DNA of 64,000 nt from Virgisporangium aliadipatigenens (GTDB lineage: Bacteria; Actinomycetota; Actinomycetes; Mycobacteriales; Micromonosporaceae). Numbering within the stretch: position 1 is the stretch's first letter; every line of letters begins with the position of its first letter. The DNA is taken from assembly GCF_016863615.1 (NCBI RefSeq), contig NZ_BOPF01000018.1:1-64000 (forward strand), in the 5' to 3' direction. The notes beneath the pieces are model-generated. The model did not search any database. It saw only the letters and a list, made by a program, of their open reading frames with translations, and was not told where the DNA came from. A program made the position numbers and the translations under genes. Below are positions 8,732-17,624 of the stretch, in pieces.

Positions 8732-11700
8732 GTGGCCGATGTGACAGGACACCGGATCGCCATCGTCGGAATGGCCGCGCTGCTGCCCTCGGCGGGCTCA
8801 CTCGAGGAGTACTGGCGCAACCTCGTCGACGGTGTGGACGCCATCAGCGAGGTGCCGCCGAACCGGTGGGATCCCGCCTTCTACGACCCGGACGAGGCGC
8901 ACCTGCCCGACCGTTTGTACTGCCGGCGCGGCGGCTTCGTCGACGACCTCGCCACGTTCGACCCCCTCAAGTTCGGCATCATGCCGGCGTCGGTCGGCGA
9001 CATCGATCCGGACCAGCTCATCGCGTTGCAGGTGGCGGCCGCGGCCATCGACGACGCGGGCGGGCCGCAGCGGCTGCCGACCGGCGACCGGGTCGGCGTC
9101 ATCATCGGCCGTGGCGGCACGCTCAGCCCGGCACAGGCCCGCTACGCCACGCGGGTGCGGGTACCCACCCAGCTCGTGGAGGTTCTGCGCGAGGTGCTGC
9201 CGGACGTCGACCCGGACCGTATCGACCTCGTGCGGCGGCGGTTCGCCGAACGGCTCGGCCGCCACCAGCCGGAGGGCACCATCGGCATCGTCCCCAACCT
9301 GGCCGCCTCCCGGATAGCCAACCGGCTCAACCTACGCGGCCCGGCATACACGGTGGACGCGGCCTGTGCCTCGTCGCTTCTCGCCGTGGACCAGGCCATC
9401 TCCGAACTGAACAGCGGGCGGCTGGACACGGTACTCGCCGGCGGCGTGCACCACAGTCACGACATCACCTTCTGGTCGGTGTTCAGCCAGCTCGGTGCCC
9501 TGTCCCGGCAGGGTCGGATCCGCCCCTTCGACAGCGGCGCGGACGGGCTGCTCATCGGCGAAGGCACCGGCATCGTCGTGCTCAAACGCATGGCGGACGC
9601 GCTGCGTGACGGCGACCGGGTGTACGCGGTGATCCGCGGCAGCGGCACCTCCAGCGACGGGCGCGCGGCCAGCATGTTCAACCCGGCCACGGCCGGCCAG
9701 GTGCTGGCCATCCGGCGGGCCTGGGCCGCGGCCGGCCTGGACCCGGCGGCACCCGACGCCCTCGGCCTGCTGGAGGCGCACGGCACCGCGACCCACGCCG
9801 GCGACACGGCCGAACTCGCCACCGTCGCCGAGGTCTTCGGCCCGCACCGGGGCGGCCCGCGGCCGGTGATCGGGTCGGTCAAGTCGATGATCGGGCACGC
9901 CATGCCGGCCGCCGGCGTCGCGGGGCTCATCAAGGCGGCGCTGGCGGTGTACCGGGGTGTCCTGCTGCCCACGCTGCACTGTGACGACCCGCGCCCGGAA
10001 CTGGCGCGCACCCGCTTCACGCCGATCGCCACCGCACGGCCCTGGGAGTCCGACGGGCCGCGACGCGCCGGCGTCAACGCGTTCGGCTTCGGCGGTATCA
10101 ACGCCCATCTCGTGATCGAGCAGGCACCACAGAGCGCGGACAGCCACGGAACCGCTCCCGTCGGGCCCGTGCGTGGGCTCGAGGTCGACGAGCCGGACGA
10201 GGTTCTCTGGCTGGGCGCGCCCGACCGGGCAGCGCTCGCCGGGTTGCTCGACGGCGACGACGCGGCGGTGCGGGCCGCCGGTGCCGCGCGGGCCCGTCGC
10301 CACGGCACTCCCGTGACCGGCGAGCGGTGCCGGCTCGGCGTGGTCGGGCCCGACGCGCGGCGGCTGGCCGTCGCCCGCCGCGCCGTCGCGACGGGTGCGC
10401 CGTGGCGTGGCGCCCGGGACGTCTGGTTCAGCCCCGATCCACTGCTCGGTGGAACGTCCGGTGGCCGGCTGGCGTTCGTCTTCCCCGGGCTGGAGGCGGA
10501 GTTCCGGCCCCGGACCGGTGACCTGGCCGCCCACTTCGGACTCGCCGACCGGGACTGGTCGGCGATCGGCGTGGGCCACCACGGCGCCGGCGTGGTCCAG
10601 CTGGGCCTGATGCTCGACGAGGCGCTCGGACGCATCGGGGTACGACCGGACACCGCCGCCGGTTACAGCATCGGCGAGTGGACCGCGTCCCTCACCTGCG
10701 GCCAGGTCGGCATGCCGTCGATCGACGGGTTCCTCACCGCGTTCGACGCGGACTCGGTCGAGGGAGCCGGCTGCGCCTTCGTCGCCGTCGGCGCTGCCGC
10801 CGCCAAGGTGGCACCCCTGCTCGACGGGTACCCCGACGTGGTGCTGTCGCACGACAACACGCCTTCCCAGTGCGTCGTCAACGGGCCGGAGTCCCAGGTG
10901 GACGCTCTGATCCCGGAACTGCGCCGCAGGAATCTCCTGTGCCAGAAGCTGCCGTTTCGTTCGGCGGCCCACACCCCACGCTTCGCCTCGGGGCTGCGAG
11001 CGGTCGGCGACGCACTGCGGGGTGCGGACCTGCGCACACCGCGGGTGCCGGTCTGGTCGGCGACGATCGCGGCGCCGTTTCCCACCGACGCCGATCTGGC
11101 GCACGGGCTGTTCGTCCGGCACATGCTGGAGCCGGTCCGCTTCCGCGAACTGGTCGAGGCGATGTACGCGGCGGGTGTGCGGGTGTTCCTCCAGGTCGGG
11201 ACCGGCCAGCTGGCCTCGCTCATCGGCGACAACCTGCGTGGGCGCGAACACCTCGCCATACCGGTCAACGTGGCGCACCGCAGCGGTCTCAACCAGTTGC
11301 GGCGGGTCGCCACCGCGCTGTGGGTGGAGGGCGGCACGCCGGACCTCGGCGCGGTTCTCCCGAAAAAAGCCCGGCAGGGGCCTGAGCGCACGGGTCCGAC
11401 CCTCAAGCTCGACCTCGGCGGCTCCCTGATCCGGCTCGGCGAAGGGGCCGATACGCTCCTTCGCCCCGCCCCACGCGCAATGGCGGCGACGCCCGCCATG
11501 CCCGCGGCACCTGCCGCACCGGCCCCGGTCGCGGGTAACGGTACGAGGCCGGACGCCGCCGACACGCTGCACACCCTCAACCGGCTCGCCGTGCAGTCCA
11601 GCGCGGCGGCGGAGCTGGCGGCGCTGCTGCGCGAGACCGCGGACAACGCCGTCACCGTGCTGGAAACCGCGCGGCAATCAGGAGGCACACCACCGACGGC

Positions 11701-13303
11701 CGTCGCACCGGCAGCTACGGCCCCCCCGACCCGGCCGGCGGCGCCCGCGCCGTCGCCGGCCGGGCCCTACCGCACGACACTCCAGGTCAGCGTCGAAACT
11801 ATGCCGTACCTGCGCGACCACTGCTTCTTCGTGATGCCCCGGGACTGGCCGCACATCGTCGACCGGTGGCCGGTGGTGCCCGCGACCGCGGTTGTGCAGC
11901 ACATGATCGACGCCGTCCGGCGGGCGGTGCCGGGGCAGCGCGTGATCGGCGTGCGCGACGCCCGGTTCAACCGCTGGATCATCGCCGCACCACCGCAACA
12001 GATCGAGATCACCGTGACGCCGACGGTGGCCGGCAGCCACACCGTCCAGTTCGGACCGTTCGCGCGCGCCACCGTCGACGTCGCCGCCGACTATCCGGCG
12101 CAGCGCCCGGAAATCTGGCGGCACGACCCCGCCACCGAACGACCGACCCCGATTCCGGCGGACCGGATGTACACGGATCGGCTGCTCTTCCACGGTCCGC
12201 TCTTCCAAGCCGTCACGACCGTGCACGCGCTCGGCGACCGGCACGCTCGTGGCCTGCTGACCACCCCGACCCCGCCCGGCGCGTTGCTTGACAACGCGCT
12301 CCAACTGATCGGCAACTGGCTCTTCGCCACCCAGTCGTACCGCACGGTCGCGCTGCCGGTGGGCCTCGGCCACGTCCGGTTCTTCGGCCCGCAACCGCCC
12401 GCCGGCACACCGGTCGAATGCGTCGTACGGATCCGCTCGATCGACGACACGCAGCTCGTCGCGGACGCCCAGCTCGAGGCCGGCGGGCAGGTGTGGGCGC
12501 AGATCGAGGGTGCTGTCGACCGCCGGTTCGACAGCCAGCACACGGTCAAACTGGCCGAACGCTTTCCCGAGCGGCACGCGATGTCGCTGCGGCAGCCGGA
12601 GGGCTGGACGATGGCGTTCGACTACTGGACCGACCTCGTCACCCAGGGCATGACCGCGCGGGCCGTCCTCGGCGACGCCGCCTACGCCGACTATGAGCGG
12701 CAGCCGCCCGCGCGTCGCAAGCAGTGGCTCCTCGGCCGGATCGCGGTCAAGGACGCGGTGCGCTTCGGGCTGTGGGACGACGGCCACACCGAGGTCTACC
12801 CGGTCGAGCTGACGGTCACCAACGATCCGAACGGACGGCCCCGGATGCGCACGTCGGCGCTGCGCGACTACCGGGACTTCGGCGTCTCCCTGGCACACAC
12901 CGGGGAGATCGGGGTAGCCATCGCCAAAGCGCGCGAGCGGGGCACCGGGCCGGACGCACCCGGCGTGGGCATCGACGTCGCGGAGATCACCGAGCGGCCG
13001 GAGAGCACCGTCCACTTCGCACTGTCCACTGTGGAGAGACGGCTGTTGGCGTCGATCGGCGGCGACGCGACGGAGTGGTTCACCCGATTCTGGGTGGCCA
13101 AGGAGGCCGCCGGAAAGGCTGAGGGCACCGGGCTCGACGGCGACCCGCGGCGGCTCGCCGTCGTCGCGGCAACTCCCGAGGCGCTCACCGTCGAGGTCGC
13201 CGGCCGGGTCTACCGGGTCGACCAACGCATCGTGAACAACCCCGAGAACCTCCCGCCGCGGCAGTACGTCGTCGGGTGGACATGGGGACCGGAGACGCCG
13301 TGA
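8732..13303 (+). CDS. Giant Pfa-like synthase B: KS-AT-DH-phosphopantetheinyl transferase
   Basis: 1523 residues, GTG start 7 bases after PKS-A, so co-translated. The ketosynthase (~5-455) is complete with Cys212 (DAACASS), His350 (EAHGTAT) and His389, so it is not a decayed chain-length factor. The acyltransferase-like part (~585-880) has GYSIGEW (Ser646) instead of the usual GHSxG. An Ala/Pro-rich linker (~895-1010) leads to a double hot-dog dehydratase (~1018-1280) with His1030 (LRDHCFF) and Asp1187 (LLDNALQ). The C-terminus (~1330-1510) is a 4'-phosphopantetheinyl transferase with GIDV (Asp1415) and WVAKEAAGK (Lys1457, Lys1462), which could activate the carrier Ser of PKS-A and of the free ACP. 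The stop overlaps the first repeat unit that separates it from the ACP gene. Confidence 0.88.
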   Translation: MADVTGHRIAIVGMAALLPSAGSLEEYWRNLVDGVDAISEVPPNRWDPAFYDPDEAHLPDRLYCRRGGFVDDLATFDPLKFGIMPASVGDIDPDQLIALQVAAAAIDDAGGPQRLPTGDRVGVIIGRGGTLSPAQARYATRVRVPTQLVEVLREVLPDVDPDRIDLVRRRFAERLGRHQPEGTIGIVPNLAASRIANRLNLRGPAYTVDAACASSLLAVDQAISELNSGRLDTVLAGGVHHSHDITFWSVFSQLGALSRQGRIRPFDSGADGLLIGEGTGIVVLKRMADALRDGDRVYAVIRGSGTSSDGRAASMFNPATAGQVLAIRRAWAAAGLDPAAPDALGLLEAHGTATHAGDTAELATVAEVFGPHRGGPRPVIGSVKSMIGHAMPAAGVAGLIKAALAVYRGVLLPTLHCDDPRPELARTRFTPIATARPWESDGPRRAGVNAFGFGGINAHLVIEQAPQSADSHGTAPVGPVRGLEVDEPDEVLWLGAPDRAALAGLLDGDDAAVRAAGAARARRHGTPVTGERCRLGVVGPDARRLAVARRAVATGAPWRGARDVWFSPDPLLGGTSGGRLAFVFPGLEAEFRPRTGDLAAHFGLADRDWSAIGVGHHGAGVVQLGLMLDEALGRIGVRPDTAAGYSIGEWTASLTCGQVGMPSIDGFLTAFDADSVEGAGCAFVAVGAAAAKVAPLLDGYPDVVLSHDNTPSQCVVNGPESQVDALIPELRRRNLLCQKLPFRSAAHTPRFASGLRAVGDALRGADLRTPRVPVWSATIAAPFPTDADLAHGLFVRHMLEPVRFRELVEAMYAAGVRVFLQVGTGQLASLIGDNLRGREHLAIPVNVAHRSGLNQLRRVATALWVEGGTPDLGAVLPKKARQGPERTGPTLKLDLGGSLIRLGEGADTLLRPAPRAMAATPAMPAAPAAPAPVAGNGTRPDAADTLHTLNRLAVQSSAAAELAALLRETADNAVTVLETARQSGGTPPTAVAPAATAPPTRPAAPAPSPAGPYRTTLQVSVETMPYLRDHCFFVMPRDWPHIVDRWPVVPATAVVQHMIDAVRRAVPGQRVIGVRDARFNRWIIAAPPQQIEITVTPTVAGSHTVQFGPFARATVDVAADYPAQRPEIWRHDPATERPTPIPADRMYTDRLLFHGPLFQAVTTVHALGDRHARGLLTTPTPPGALLDNALQLIGNWLFATQSYRTVALPVGLGHVRFFGPQPPAGTPVECVVRIRSIDDTQLVADAQLEAGGQVWAQIEGAVDRRFDSQHTVKLAERFPERHAMSLRQPEGWTMAFDYWTDLVTQGMTARAVLGDAAYADYERQPPARRKQWLLGRIAVKDAVRFGLWDDGHTEVYPVELTVTNDPNGRPRMRTSALRDYRDFGVSLAHTGEIGVAIAKARERGTGPDAPGVGIDVAEITERPESTVHFALSTVERRLLASIGGDATEWFTRFWVAKEAAGKAEGTGLDGDPRRLAVVAATPEALTVEVAGRVYRVDQRIVNNPENLPPRQYVVGWTWGPETP

Positions 13304-13412
13304 GCAGCAAGGACCGCAGCTTGCGAGGACCGCTGTCGCGAACCGAGGGAGACACCGTGAGCAGCAAGGACCGCAGCTTGCGAGGACCGCTGTCGCGAAC
13401 TGAGGAGACACC
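13300..13412 (+). repeat. Two tandem 57/56-bp repeats, each ending in a GTGA coupling site
   Basis: Unit 1 is 13300-13356 and unit 2 is 13357-13412. They are almost identical, differing by one substitution and a one-base deletion near the end (AACCGAGGGAG versus AACTGAGGAG). Each begins with GTGAGCAG and ends with GAGACACC before the next GTGAGCAG. The first GTG overlaps the PKS-B stop and the third is the ACP start. Reading from 13300 gives a 38-codon frame (first unit 19 codons) whose TGA at 13414-13416 overlaps the ACP start, so the insert could be translated as a coupling leader. Confidence 0.85.
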
Positions 13413-13727
13413 GTGAGCAGTGGGAGGGAACACGAGATGGGTGCGGATCAGGCCAGCGTCCTCGCGGAGATCACCGGCATGTTGCGGGCGGTCCTCGGGG
13501 CAGCCGCCGTCGGCGAGGACATCACGACGGACACCACGTTCGGGCACGACCTGGAGATGGAGAGCATCGACGTCGTCGCGCTCGCCGGCCGGTTGCAGGC
13601 CCGCTACGGCGACACGGTCAACCTCGCGCAATTTCTCGCCGGGCTCGACCTGGAGTCGGTGCGCGATCTGAAGGTCGGGCAACTCGTCGAGTTCATCGCG
13701 GACGCGCGGCGCGAGGTCGCGGCGTGA
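13413..13727 (+). CDS. Free-standing acyl carrier protein
   Basis: 104 residues from the GTG at 13413, or 96 if translation begins at the ATG at 13437, which has GGGAGGG upstream. GTG is preferred because it keeps the GTGA overlap pattern, but this is not settled. Ser51 in LEMESID is the phosphopantetheine site, in a helix-start context (FGHDLEMESIDVVALAGRL) typical of ACPs. It lies between the synthases and a hydrolase, so it may carry the finished chain, a starter, or present it to the sulfotransferase. The PPTase domain of PKS-B is the obvious activating enzyme. The stop overlaps the next start (GTGA at 13724). Confidence 0.88.
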   Translation: MSSGREHEMGADQASVLAEITGMLRAVLGAAAVGEDITTDTTFGHDLEMESIDVVALAGRLQARYGDTVNLAQFLAGLDLESVRDLKVGQLVEFIADARREVAA

Positions 13728-14482
13728 GCGTCGTGCACGCGAACGGGATCGCCATGCACACGGCGCAGTTGGTGCCGACAACCGGCGACCCCGAACCACC
13801 CACCGCGGTGATGATCCACGGGATGGCCGGCGACTCATTGGCGAGTTGGTACCTGACGCTCGCTGCGCCGGTCGGCGCCGCCGGGCTGCGGGTACTCATG
13901 TACGACCTGCGCGGCCACGGCCGCAGCGAACGCCCTCCGACCGGGTACGCATTGCACGACTTCGTCGACGACCTGCACGCGCTACTGCGCAAACTCGACG
14001 TCCGGCGGCCGGTACACCTGCTCGGCAACTCGTTCGGCGGCACGATCGCGTTCAGCTACGCGATCCGCCACCCGGATGCGGTGGCCTCGCTGACCGCCGT
14101 CGAGTCCGCACCCCCTACCACCGCCTGGTTCCAACGGATCGCGCTGCGGCTGAACACCGTCCACAGCGTGACGAACCCCGGCCGGCGAGCGGCCGCGGCC
14201 CGCGCGTTCGTCGAGGCGACCAGCGTGGCGCGCGACCTGCCGGCCAGCCCGCTGCCCGGTGATCAGGCGATCGCCGCCATCTCCTGTCCGGTGCTGTGCG
14301 TCTACGGCGGAACCTCGCGGATGCGCGACCTCACACCGCAGGTGCGGCGGCTGCTACCGCACGCCGAGGTGGCGGTCGTACCCGACGTGGGGCACTCACT
14401 GCTCATCACCCGACCGGCGGCCGTACGCGAACTGGTCGTGCCCTGGCTGCTGCACCACACCCCGAAGGAGGCGGTCTCGTGA
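13724..14482 (+). CDS. Alpha/beta hydrolase, possible chain-releasing thioesterase
   Basis: 252 residues with the alpha/beta-hydrolase fold signature: oxyanion region MIHGMAGDS, a strand with YDLRGHGRSERP, the nucleophile elbow GNSFGG (Ser103) and a late VGHS catalytic His. It starts on a GTG overlapping the ACP stop and ends overlapping the sulfotransferase start, so it belongs to the same transcript. In such clusters a lone hydrolase usually frees the product from the carrier protein or trims it. That role is inferred from position; esterase or lactonase activity is also possible. Confidence 0.82.
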   Translation: MSVVHANGIAMHTAQLVPTTGDPEPPTAVMIHGMAGDSLASWYLTLAAPVGAAGLRVLMYDLRGHGRSERPPTGYALHDFVDDLHALLRKLDVRRPVHLLGNSFGGTIAFSYAIRHPDAVASLTAVESAPPTTAWFQRIALRLNTVHSVTNPGRRAAAARAFVEATSVARDLPASPLPGDQAIAAISCPVLCVYGGTSRMRDLTPQVRRLLPHAEVAVVPDVGHSLLITRPAAVRELVVPWLLHHTPKEAVS

Positions 14483-15423
14483 ACCCGCAGATACCCGGAC
14501 GCGCACTCATCATCAGCACCGGCCGATGCGGATCGACCCTGTTGTCCGACCTCATCCACGAGCACGCCGAAACGCTGTCGGTACAGGAGTTCTTCATGTC
14601 GGCCTCGGTGCTGACGAAGGACGACCGGATCGTCTCCGGCGACGAGTACTGGGGCCTGCTCAGCAGTCCCCGGCCCGACCTGTCCGCGCTGTTTCGCATC
14701 GGGATGGCGCCCAAGGAGGTGCGCTACCCGCTCGACGGCCGGTGGGGCGCCGACCTCACCACGCTGCCGTGGATCCTCGCGATCACCCTGTCGAAGATCA
14801 CGCCCGACCCGGACGCGCTCTTCGAGGCGCTCGCCGCACGGGTGCCGACGTTCCCGCGCCAGCGCCAGTCACGCCACCACCAGATGTTCCTCGATCTGCT
14901 CGCCACGTTGACCGGCAAGCGCCGCTGGGTGGAACGCTCCGGCGGAACGAGCTATGTGGCGCCGTACCTGCTGCGCAACTACCCCACCGCGAAGATCGTG
15001 TACCTGACCCGGAACTGGGAGGACACCGCACAGTCGATGAGCCGGCACCCGTCGTTCCAACTCATCCAGCTGCGCGTGGAGTCGATCGGCCTGCACGGCG
15101 TGGATCCGTTCCGGATCGCGCCCGGCGACCCGGTTCCGGAGCAGATGGAGCGGTTCCTTCCCGAGCGGCTGACCGCTGACGCGCTACGTGAACGCGGCTC
15201 CGACGTTCGGCGCTATCTCGGCCTGTGCGCGTTCATGACCGCCCAGGCCGACCAGGCGCTGCACGACTCCCGCCCCGAGCACCTGCTGACAATGCGTTAT
15301 GAGGACCTCGTCGAGGACTCCACGGCGGAACTGACCCGGTTGGGGCGGTTCCTGGAACTCGAAGACGCCGACGAGTGGGCGGGCAGGATGGCCGGTCGGG
15401 TCGGCGTCCCGGTACGTGCCTGA
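14479..15423 (+). CDS. PAPS-dependent sulfotransferase
   Basis: 314 residues from a GTG that overlaps the hydrolase stop. The 5'-phosphosulfate-binding loop is STGRCGSTLLSDL (residues 13-25), and a later VYLTRNWEDTAQS segment fits the 3'-phosphate binding region; both are family signatures of Sulfotransfer domains that move sulfate from PAPS to a hydroxyl or amine. It closes the PKS transcript, which suggests that the acyl or polyketide product carries a sulfate ester, perhaps on a hydroxyl left by the KR. The acceptor cannot be read from sequence. Stf0-like trehalose-lipid sulfotransferases are a related possibility. Confidence 0.85.
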   Translation: MNPQIPGRALIISTGRCGSTLLSDLIHEHAETLSVQEFFMSASVLTKDDRIVSGDEYWGLLSSPRPDLSALFRIGMAPKEVRYPLDGRWGADLTTLPWILAITLSKITPDPDALFEALAARVPTFPRQRQSRHHQMFLDLLATLTGKRRWVERSGGTSYVAPYLLRNYPTAKIVYLTRNWEDTAQSMSRHPSFQLIQLRVESIGLHGVDPFRIAPGDPVPEQMERFLPERLTADALRERGSDVRRYLGLCAFMTAQADQALHDSRPEHLLTMRYEDLVEDSTAELTRLGRFLELEDADEWAGRMAGRVGVPVRA

Positions 15424-15494
15424 CCCGCCAGATACGCAGCCCCCAGATACGTAGCCCGCCGGACAGGCGCCAGATCCGAGATGGAGCGTCCTCG

Positions 15495-17189
15495 ATGAGA
15501 TTGCTAGCGGCGGCCGCGGCCGCCCTACTGCTCGCGCCGTTCGTCGCCACACCGGCGCACGCCGCGGGCCGGCCGCCGGAGTTCCGGCACGAACTGCTCG
15601 CCAAAGCCCAGCCGGACGAGTGCTTCAACGGGGTCGGCCAGCCCTATCCGGCCGGGCCGCCGTGCACCGCCGGCCAGGCCAAGGTCAACCAGGCGTACGT
15701 GTGGGGAACCGCGCTGGCGGGCAACCGCCTGTGGTTCGGCACCGGCGCCAACCTGCACTGCCTGACCAGCGGGCGCACGCTCGACTTCAAGGAGCCGACG
15801 CTCAACGACGACTGGGTCTGCGAGTACGGCCGTAGCCAGATCGCCCAGCGCAACCCCAACCTGCCGCACTACCTCGGCGACCACCGCATGCCGCGCCTGT
15901 ACATGTACGACGTGCGGAACAGGAGTCTGACCGAGAAGACCTCGGCGGTGACCGCGACCCCCGCCGGTCTCCAGATGTTGCAGGCCACGGCCGGCATCCG
16001 CTCGGCCGGCACCCACCGGGGCGTGGTGTTCTTCGCCGGCCCGTCGATCAGCGCCACGATGAACATGTTCGCCTTCGACGCGGACACCGGCGCCTATCTC
16101 GGCGCGAAGAACTTCACCGGGTACGGCAACATCCGCCACTTCCTGGTCGCCGACGGCGCCCTGTACGCCGGGGTCGGTGTCGGTGCCAACGGCAGCCTCG
16201 GTGGGCACGTGCTGCGCTGGGTCGGCAGCAAGGCCGACCCGTTCGCATTCGTGTCGGTGGCGAACCTGACCGCGCAGGCTGCCGACCTTGCCTTCCACGA
16301 CGGGCGGGTGTTCGTGACCACATGGCCGGCCTCCGCCGCGGCGGGTGCCGCCGACGAGGAGACCTCGGGTGAGGCGCCGAGCCCGCTCGCGGCCGTGTGG
16401 ATGAGCCCGAGGTTGTCGACCGGTGCTCCGGGGCTCGACCCCGCCGACGCCGACGGGTGGCAGCAGGTGTGGTCGGTGACCGAGTACGAGCCCGACCTCG
16501 TCACGTCCCACACCTATGCGCTGGGCGGGCTCGCGTCCTACGGCGGTTACCTCTACTGGGGAACGATGCACGTGCCGCTGAAGGCCACCACCGCGCACCT
16601 GGAACTGTATCCACCGAAGGACGAGGCGGGCACCCGCGCCACGATCGAGAACACCCAGCGGGCGACTGTCATCTTCCGCGGCAAGGACTTCGGCAGTTCC
16701 CGAGAAAGGACGGAACTGTTGTACGGCGCGGCACAACTGCCCGCGTACGACCCGGCGGCGGCGGGCGGCGCCGGGGCCTGGAACCCGGTGGCGACCGGTT
16801 ACACCCCGAAGTACGGTTCCGCCGGTTTCGGGGAACCCTTCCTCAACTACACCTGGAAGATGGTGGTCAGCGCCGGGAAACTGTTCGTCGGCACGATGGA
16901 CTGGAGCTATTTGGCCAAGGAGTTGCAGACCCCGTTGACCGGCATCAATATCGACCCGGCGAAGTTCGGCGGCGACCTGTACGTGTTCGACTCGACCACG
17001 CGGCCCGCACGGGCGGTCGACAAGACCGGCCTCGGCAACTACCTCAACTACGGCGTCCGCAACATGGTCGCCGACGGATCGACGCTCTACCTCGGCATGG
17101 CCGACCCGATGAACCTGCGGACCGACCCGGACGACGACGTTCCCCAAGGCGGCTGGGAACTGGTCAAGTTGACCGTCGACTGCAGATAG
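15495..17189 (+). CDS. Secreted protein of unknown function (possible beta-propeller)
   Basis: 564 residues from ATG 15495, preceded by GGAG at 15483. Residues 1-~26 form a signal peptide (MRLLAAAAAALLL, cleavage likely after AHA). The mature part has many short beta-strand-like blocks with Gly turns and aromatic ends (LWFGTGANLHCL, YLYWGTMHVPLK, LFVGTMDWSYLAKE, LYLGMADP) spaced fairly evenly, as in beta-propellers. I recognise no catalytic motif. It starts 71 bases after the sulfotransferase gene on the same strand and could be the last gene of the PKS operon or independent. Confidence 0.75.
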   Translation: MRLLAAAAAALLLAPFVATPAHAAGRPPEFRHELLAKAQPDECFNGVGQPYPAGPPCTAGQAKVNQAYVWGTALAGNRLWFGTGANLHCLTSGRTLDFKEPTLNDDWVCEYGRSQIAQRNPNLPHYLGDHRMPRLYMYDVRNRSLTEKTSAVTATPAGLQMLQATAGIRSAGTHRGVVFFAGPSISATMNMFAFDADTGAYLGAKNFTGYGNIRHFLVADGALYAGVGVGANGSLGGHVLRWVGSKADPFAFVSVANLTAQAADLAFHDGRVFVTTWPASAAAGAADEETSGEAPSPLAAVWMSPRLSTGAPGLDPADADGWQQVWSVTEYEPDLVTSHTYALGGLASYGGYLYWGTMHVPLKATTAHLELYPPKDEAGTRATIENTQRATVIFRGKDFGSSRERTELLYGAAQLPAYDPAAAGGAGAWNPVATGYTPKYGSAGFGEPFLNYTWKMVVSAGKLFVGTMDWSYLAKELQTPLTGINIDPAKFGGDLYVFDSTTRPARAVDKTGLGNYLNYGVRNMVADGSTLYLGMADPMNLRTDPDDDVPQGGWELVKLTVDCR

Positions 17190-17326
17190 GGGCCTCCGCC
17201 GGCGCGCCGCGACGCCGGGCGTGGCCGCCCAGAACTGGTGGCGCAGATCGTCGAACTCGACCGCGAGCTTGACGATCTGCGCGGCTCTACCCAGTAGCAG
17301 ACCCACACCGCCCGGCGGCGGTGGTG

Positions 17327-17354
17327 GAAGAAACCCCCGCCTGCGCGGGGCACC
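17327..17354. repeat. Degenerate copy of the CRISPR-like repeat
   Basis: The core ACCCCCGCCTGCGCGGGG matches the intact repeat 270 bases further right except for one base (CC for CA before TGCGCGGGG), while the outer ends differ. The spacing is not a multiple of a 61-bp repeat-spacer unit, so the two copies are not in register as an array. Confidence 0.45.
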
Positions 17355-17596
17355 CGAACGCGGTGACGACCGCGGACCTGTACGTCCACGGCGAACCGCG
17401 TGACGCCTTGCCGGCGTCGACCCGTGGTAGGTGCGTCAATCCGGGCCGGTCGTCAGCGGCGGGACACCGACACTCGAGCGGATGAAACGACAGTAGGCAA
17501 CGAAAAGGTCGAGCTTCTTCTGCGACGGCTCACGGACGACCGGCACGAGTGGCATGTTCATGGTCACGGCGCTTGCCGCGGCCGACACGTACTCAC

Positions 17597-17624
17597 GAAC
17601 CACCCCCGCATGCGCGGGGAGCAC
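17597..17624. CRISPR. Orphan type I-E-like CRISPR repeat (single unit)
   Basis: A 28-base unit starting GAACCACCCCCGCATGCG and ending GGGGAGCAC, which in reverse complement begins GTGCTCCCCGCGCATGCG and ends GGGGGTGGTTC. This is the sequence and length typical of actinobacterial type I-E repeats, with the expected inner palindrome. No second intact unit is found 61 bases to either side and no cas genes are in the window. It is either the leftover of a lost array or a stray unit captured by recombination. Confidence 0.6.

Noticed and set aside
8732-10100. PKS-B ketosynthase as an inactive chain-length factor, as in PfaC
   Set aside because: Cys212, His350 and His389 are all present, so it is read as a catalytic KS.
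17327-17624. CRISPR array
   Set aside because: Only one intact repeat and one degenerate core, not in repeat-spacer register, so no array is called.
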